Source: Sphingomonas naasensis
GTDB lineage: Bacteria; Pseudomonadota; Alphaproteobacteria; Sphingomonadales; Sphingomonadaceae
Assembly (NCBI RefSeq): GCF_004792695.1
Contig: NZ_SRXU01000002.1
Location: forward strand, 558,001-622,000
Direction: 5' to 3'
Length of the DNA stretch: 64,000 bases
Part shown: positions 61,386 to 64,000 of the stretch, one piece after another
How positions within the stretch are numbered: position 1 is the stretch's first letter
Layout: each line of letters starts with the position of its first letter
Position numbers and translations under genes: made by a program
The notes under the pieces: generated by a model
Seen by the model: the letters and a program-made list of their open reading frames with translations, nothing else
What the model was told of the DNA's origin: nothing
Databases searched by the model: none

Positions 61386-61804
61386 GATTGCGGCTCGTCC
61401 GGCGTTGCGACCTTGGGCTTGCGGGTGCGCTTCGGCTTGGCCGGAGCCGGCTCGGCCGCGGCATCCTCCGGCAGAAGCGCGGGCTGCTCGACCATCACCG
61501 GCGCGGCGTCGGCCGCGATCTCGTCGGATGCGAAATGCTCGGGCTGCGGCGCGGGCAGCGACGGCGTTGGCGGATGCTCGCGCATGATCCGCTCATTCTC
61601 CGCCGCCCATTGCTTCTCGAGCTCGGCGAGTTCCGATTCGCGGATCATCGTGTCGATCCCCGAGCGGAACTGGCGCGCCACCGCGCGTGCCTTGCCCACC
61701 CATTTGCCGACGAAACGCATCGCCTTGGGCAGGTCCTTGGGCCCGATCACCAGCAGCGCCACGATGGCGACAACCAGCAACTCCTGCGGCGCTACGTCTA
61801 ACAT
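61382..61804 (-). CDS. tatB: Sec-independent protein translocase subunit TatB
   Basis: The 140-residue protein has one N-terminal membrane helix (QELLVVAIVALLVIGPKDLP), the Glu/Pro hinge usual in TatB, an amphipathic helix and a long acidic Pro/Ala tail ending in basic repeats. It complexes with TatC to bind twin-arginine signals. It lies 61 bases after tatA and overlaps tatC. Confidence 0.94.
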   Translation of the reverse strand: MLDVAPQELLVVAIVALLVIGPKDLPKAMRFVGKWVGKARAVARQFRSGIDTMIRESELAELEKQWAAENERIMREHPPTPSLPAPQPEHFASDEIAADAAPVMVEQPALLPEDAAAEPAPAKPKRTRKPKVATPDEPQS

Positions 61805-61865
61805 TCGGCACTGCCTCGGGGCGCGCCGCTGCCGGCGCGCGGGTCAATGGTGGAAGGAATCGGAC

Positions 61866-62105
61866 TCAGCGCTCTTCGCGGGTACGCTCGGCTTCGGTCT
61901 GGAAGCTCGCATCGGGCGTCGGGGTCGGCTTGCCCTCGATGCGGGTCGGCGCCGGCTTGTCGTCGTCGTCCTCGGCCATCCCCTTCTTGAACTGCTTGAT
62001 GCCCTTGGCGACGTCACCCATCATGTTGGAGAAGCGGCTGCCGCCGAACAACAAAATGACGAGCACACCGACGATCAGCCAGTGCATCAGGCTCATGCTA
62101 CCCAT
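61866..62105 (-). CDS. tatA: Sec-independent protein translocase subunit TatA
   Basis: A 79-residue protein with one membrane helix ([20 protein letters not shown]), the FGxxR hinge and an amphipathic helix ([12 protein letters not shown]) before an acidic tail. TatA multimers form the translocation pore. It follows scpB by 92 bases in the nagZ-scpAB-tatABC order common in sphingomonads. Confidence 0.95.
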   Translation of the reverse strand: MGSMSLMHWLIVGVLVILLFGGSRFSNMMGDVAKGIKQFKKGMAEDDDDKPAPTRIEGKPTPTPDASFQTEAERTREER

Positions 62106-62197
62106 GGGAAATCTCCTCGTATCGGGGTCTATCTAGGCGCGGCGCGCGCCGGGGGCAACGGCTCTGGGAAGGCCGTCGAAGAATCGGTTGGCGAGCC

Positions 62198-62776
62198 CTA
62201 TTCGTCTTCCGTGACAGTTTCGCTGGTTTCCGCCTCGAAGGCGAGATCGACCGGGTCGAGCAGCCCCGCCGCCTTGAGATCGTCGATCCCCGGCAGATCG
62301 CGCCGGCTGGCGAGCCCGAACTGGCTGAGGAAACCCGCGGTGGTGGCATAAGTGAGCGGGCGGCCGGGCACTTCGCGCCGCCCCGCCGGGCGCACCCATC
62401 CCGCCTCCATCAGCACGTCGATCGTTCCTTTGGAGATCTGCACCCCGCGAATCGCCTCGATCTCGGCGCGCGTCACCGGCTCGTGATAGGCGATGATCGC
62501 CAGCGTCTCGATCCCCGCACGGCTGAGCTTGCGCGATTCCTCGCGGTCGCGCCGCAGCAGGTGCGCGAGATCGGCGGCAGTCTGGAAATGCCAGCGCTCG
62601 CCGCGACGGACCAGCTCGATCCCGCGCCCGGCATAAATCGCCTCCAGCGCCGCCAGCGCGCCGCGCACATCGGCCTCGGCGCCGACATGCGCCCTGATCT
62701 CGTCGATCGTCATCGGCGCCTCCGACGCGAACAGCACCGCCTCGACGGCGCGGCCGAGATCGTCCTGCGGCGTCAT
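62198..62776 (-). CDS. scpB: chromosome segregation protein ScpB
   Basis: About 192 residues: two winged-helix domains with AVEAVLFASEAPMTIDEIRA, AGIETLAIIAYHEPVTRAEI, RGVQISKGTIDVLMEAGWV and RPLTYATTAGFLSQFGL. ScpB binds ScpA and SMC in condensin. The ATG at 62776 overlaps the scpA stop by four bases and fixes the start; upstream residues in this frame are not family-like. Confidence 0.95.
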   Translation of the reverse strand: MTPQDDLGRAVEAVLFASEAPMTIDEIRAHVGAEADVRGALAALEAIYAGRGIELVRRGERWHFQTAADLAHLLRRDREESRKLSRAGIETLAIIAYHEPVTRAEIEAIRGVQISKGTIDVLMEAGWVRPAGRREVPGRPLTYATTAGFLSQFGLASRRDLPGIDDLKAAGLLDPVDLAFEAETSETVTEDE

Positions 62777-63510
62777 ACGCTCGCCTTCAGATAGAGCGGC
62801 GCGAACGCCGATTTCTGCCTGAGCTCGAGCCGCCCCTGCCGCGCCAGCTCGAGCGCCGCGACGAAGGACGAGGCCAGCGCCGACTTGCGATAGGTGCCGC
62901 TCGCGCCCTCGGGCAGGAAGGTCTCGATCGTGCTCCACTCGATCCGCGCGCCGATCAACGCCGAGACGCGCTCGATCGCCTCCTCGAGCGTCATCACGTC
63001 GCGCTGGGCGACGACGTGCATCACCGGCCGGGTGCGCGCGCTGATCCGGCCATAGGCGGCGATCAGATCGTAGATCTCGGCCTGGTAGCGGCCCTTGCGC
63101 ACCACGCGCAGCCCCTCGGGGCTCCCGCGCAGAAAGACGTCGCGTCCCAGCCGGTCGCGCGCGATCAGCCGCGCGCCCGCCTCGCGCATCGCGTTGAGCC
63201 GTTCGAGCCGCAGCTGGAGCCGGAGCGCCAGCTCCTCGGGGCTCGGCGATTCCTCGGGATTGCGCGGCAGCAGCAGCGCCGATTTGAGATAGGCGAGCCA
63301 CGCCGCCATCACGAGATAATCGGCGGCGAGCTCGAGCCTGAGCTCGCGGGCCTGATTCACGAAGGTCAGATATTGCTCGACCAGCTCGAGGATCGAGATC
63401 TGCCGGAGATCGACCTTCTGGTTGCGCGCGAGCGCGAGCAGCAGATCGAGCGGGCCTTCCCAGCCGTCGATATCGATCTTGAGAGTGTCGTCCGACGCCG
63501 CTTCGCTCAT
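62773..63510 (-). CDS. scpA: chromosome segregation protein ScpA
   Basis: A 245-residue kleisin: N-terminal WEGPLDLLLALARNQKVDLR, ISILELVEQYLTFVNQARE and YLVMAAWLAYLKSALLLP, with a C-terminal winged-helix half. It bridges SMC heads with ScpB. It is followed by scpB with ATGA overlap and lies 24 bases after nagZ. Confidence 0.95.
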   Translation of the reverse strand: MSEAASDDTLKIDIDGWEGPLDLLLALARNQKVDLRQISILELVEQYLTFVNQARELRLELAADYLVMAAWLAYLKSALLLPRNPEESPSPEELALRLQLRLERLNAMREAGARLIARDRLGRDVFLRGSPEGLRVVRKGRYQAEIYDLIAAYGRISARTRPVMHVVAQRDVMTLEEAIERVSALIGARIEWSTIETFLPEGASGTYRKSALASSFVAALELARQGRLELRQKSAFAPLYLKASV

Positions 63511-63534
63511 TGCCTGGCGAGTTAAGCAGGTCGT

Positions 63535-64000
63535 TCAGGCCAGCGCCAGCAGTTCGTCCCGCCTGGCCACGAGCGCCTCGAATTCGCCTGGCTCCACGCC
63601 GCCCGCGATCGTCGCCATCGCCCGCTCGAGCCGCGCGACGCATTCCGCGGTGGCGTCGCCGATCAGCCCGGCGATCTCGACCATCTCGTCCATCCGCGCC
63701 CAGCAATCGAGCACCACGTCGCAGCCCGCGCCGAGTGCCTGCGCGGCTTTCTCGCCGGCGGTGCCCGACAGCGCCTTCATGTCGATATCGTCGGTCATCA
63801 GCAGCCCGTCGAACCCGATCCGCCCGCGGATGATCCCGGAAATCACCTTGGGGGATAGCGTTGCGGGGCGCTCGGCGTCCCACGCCTCGAACACGACGTG
63901 GCATGTCATCCCCATCGGCGCATCGTTGAGCCGCGCGAACGGCTCCAGATCCCATTCGAGCGCCGCCGCGTCCGCCTTTACGTGCGGCAGGACATAATGG
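63535..64000 (-). CDS. nagZ: beta-N-acetylhexosaminidase NagZ, C-terminal part
   Basis: The frame continues to the right edge, so the N-terminal catalytic half is missing. Visible motifs include MTCHVVFEAWDAERPATLS and GFDGLLMTDDIDMKALSG, the latter holding the Asp of the family-3 glycosidase site. NagZ trims N-acetylglucosamine from anhydro-muropeptides in peptidoglycan recycling. The first codon read in the window begins at 63999. Confidence 0.9.
   Translation of the reverse strand, partial: HYVLPHVKADAAALEWDLEPFARLNDAPMGMTCHVVFEAWDAERPATLSPKVISGIIRGRIGFDGLLMTDDIDMKALSGTAGEKAAQALGAGCDVVLDCWARMDEMVEIAGLIGDATAECVARLERAMATIAGGVEPGEFEALVARRDELLALA

Overview
The window looks like chromosomal DNA of a sphingomonad (order Sphingomonadales, Sphingomonas sensu lato). 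The evidence is high GC throughout, a serine palmitoyltransferase whose active-site residues fall on the Sphingomonas paucimobilis numbering, a complete PhyR-NepR-EcfG general stress locus, two TonB-dependent receptors and the nagZ-scpAB-tatABC order. It is mostly dense housekeeping sequence. I see no integrase, transposase, prophage or CRISPR array. Lower-GC patches occur at about 37.5-38.0 kb and 42.9-43.7 kb.

Layout. 0-3.2 kb: a small hypothetical gene, a tandem REP-like hairpin repeat, and metE behind a cobalamin riboswitch. 3.2-9.9 kb: a RegB/RegA-type redox two-component pair, a SURF1-like protein and the cyoABCD ubiquinol oxidase, all leftward with overlapping ends. 10-13.6 kb: an MHS-type transporter, three small genes and pcm. 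13.7-22 kb: a glucan-utilisation locus (GH97 glycosidase, TonB receptor, MFS sugar transporter, LacI regulator). 22-28.8 kb: a Tat-exported phospholipase C, tRNA-Ser(CGA), hspQ, a second TonB receptor with a possible SD-switch leader, and rplU-rpmA. 28.9-32.2 kb: GNAT, TetR and a hybrid histidine kinase.

32.2-39 kb: a leftward run obgE, proB, NAD-dependent epimerase (CerR-like), FkbH-like HAD protein, acyl carrier protein and serine palmitoyltransferase. A low-GC nuclease-like gene on the opposite strand separates obgE from proB. About 10 kb away, a fatty-acid desaturase-like gene is divergent from a GNAT-fold protein resembling the proposed bacterial ceramide synthase. Together these would give most of a sphingolipid pathway. 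39-43.4 kb: GST, lptF-lptG, tag and an OmpA-like protein. 46-52 kb: a small exported protein with a candidate sigma-54 promoter and paired upstream palindromes, xth, erpA, a soluble chemoreceptor, a membrane protein, a PilZ protein and an M23 endopeptidase. 52-56 kb: glnE-bcp-DUF455.

56.1-60.6 kb is the general stress locus: ecfG, a 45-residue membrane peptide and phyR leftward; nepR and a PhyP-like HisKA_2 protein rightward; a second NepR-like mini-gene beside ecfG; and, downstream of phyP, an exact EcfG-type promoter (GGAAC-N16-CGTT) whose predicted start lies just before two hairpins with C-rich loops, followed by an entericidin gene. This possible stress-induced C-rich-loop small RNA is the most interesting undescribed element here. 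60.6-64 kb: tatC, tatB, tatA, scpB, scpA and the 3' part of nagZ, which runs off the window.
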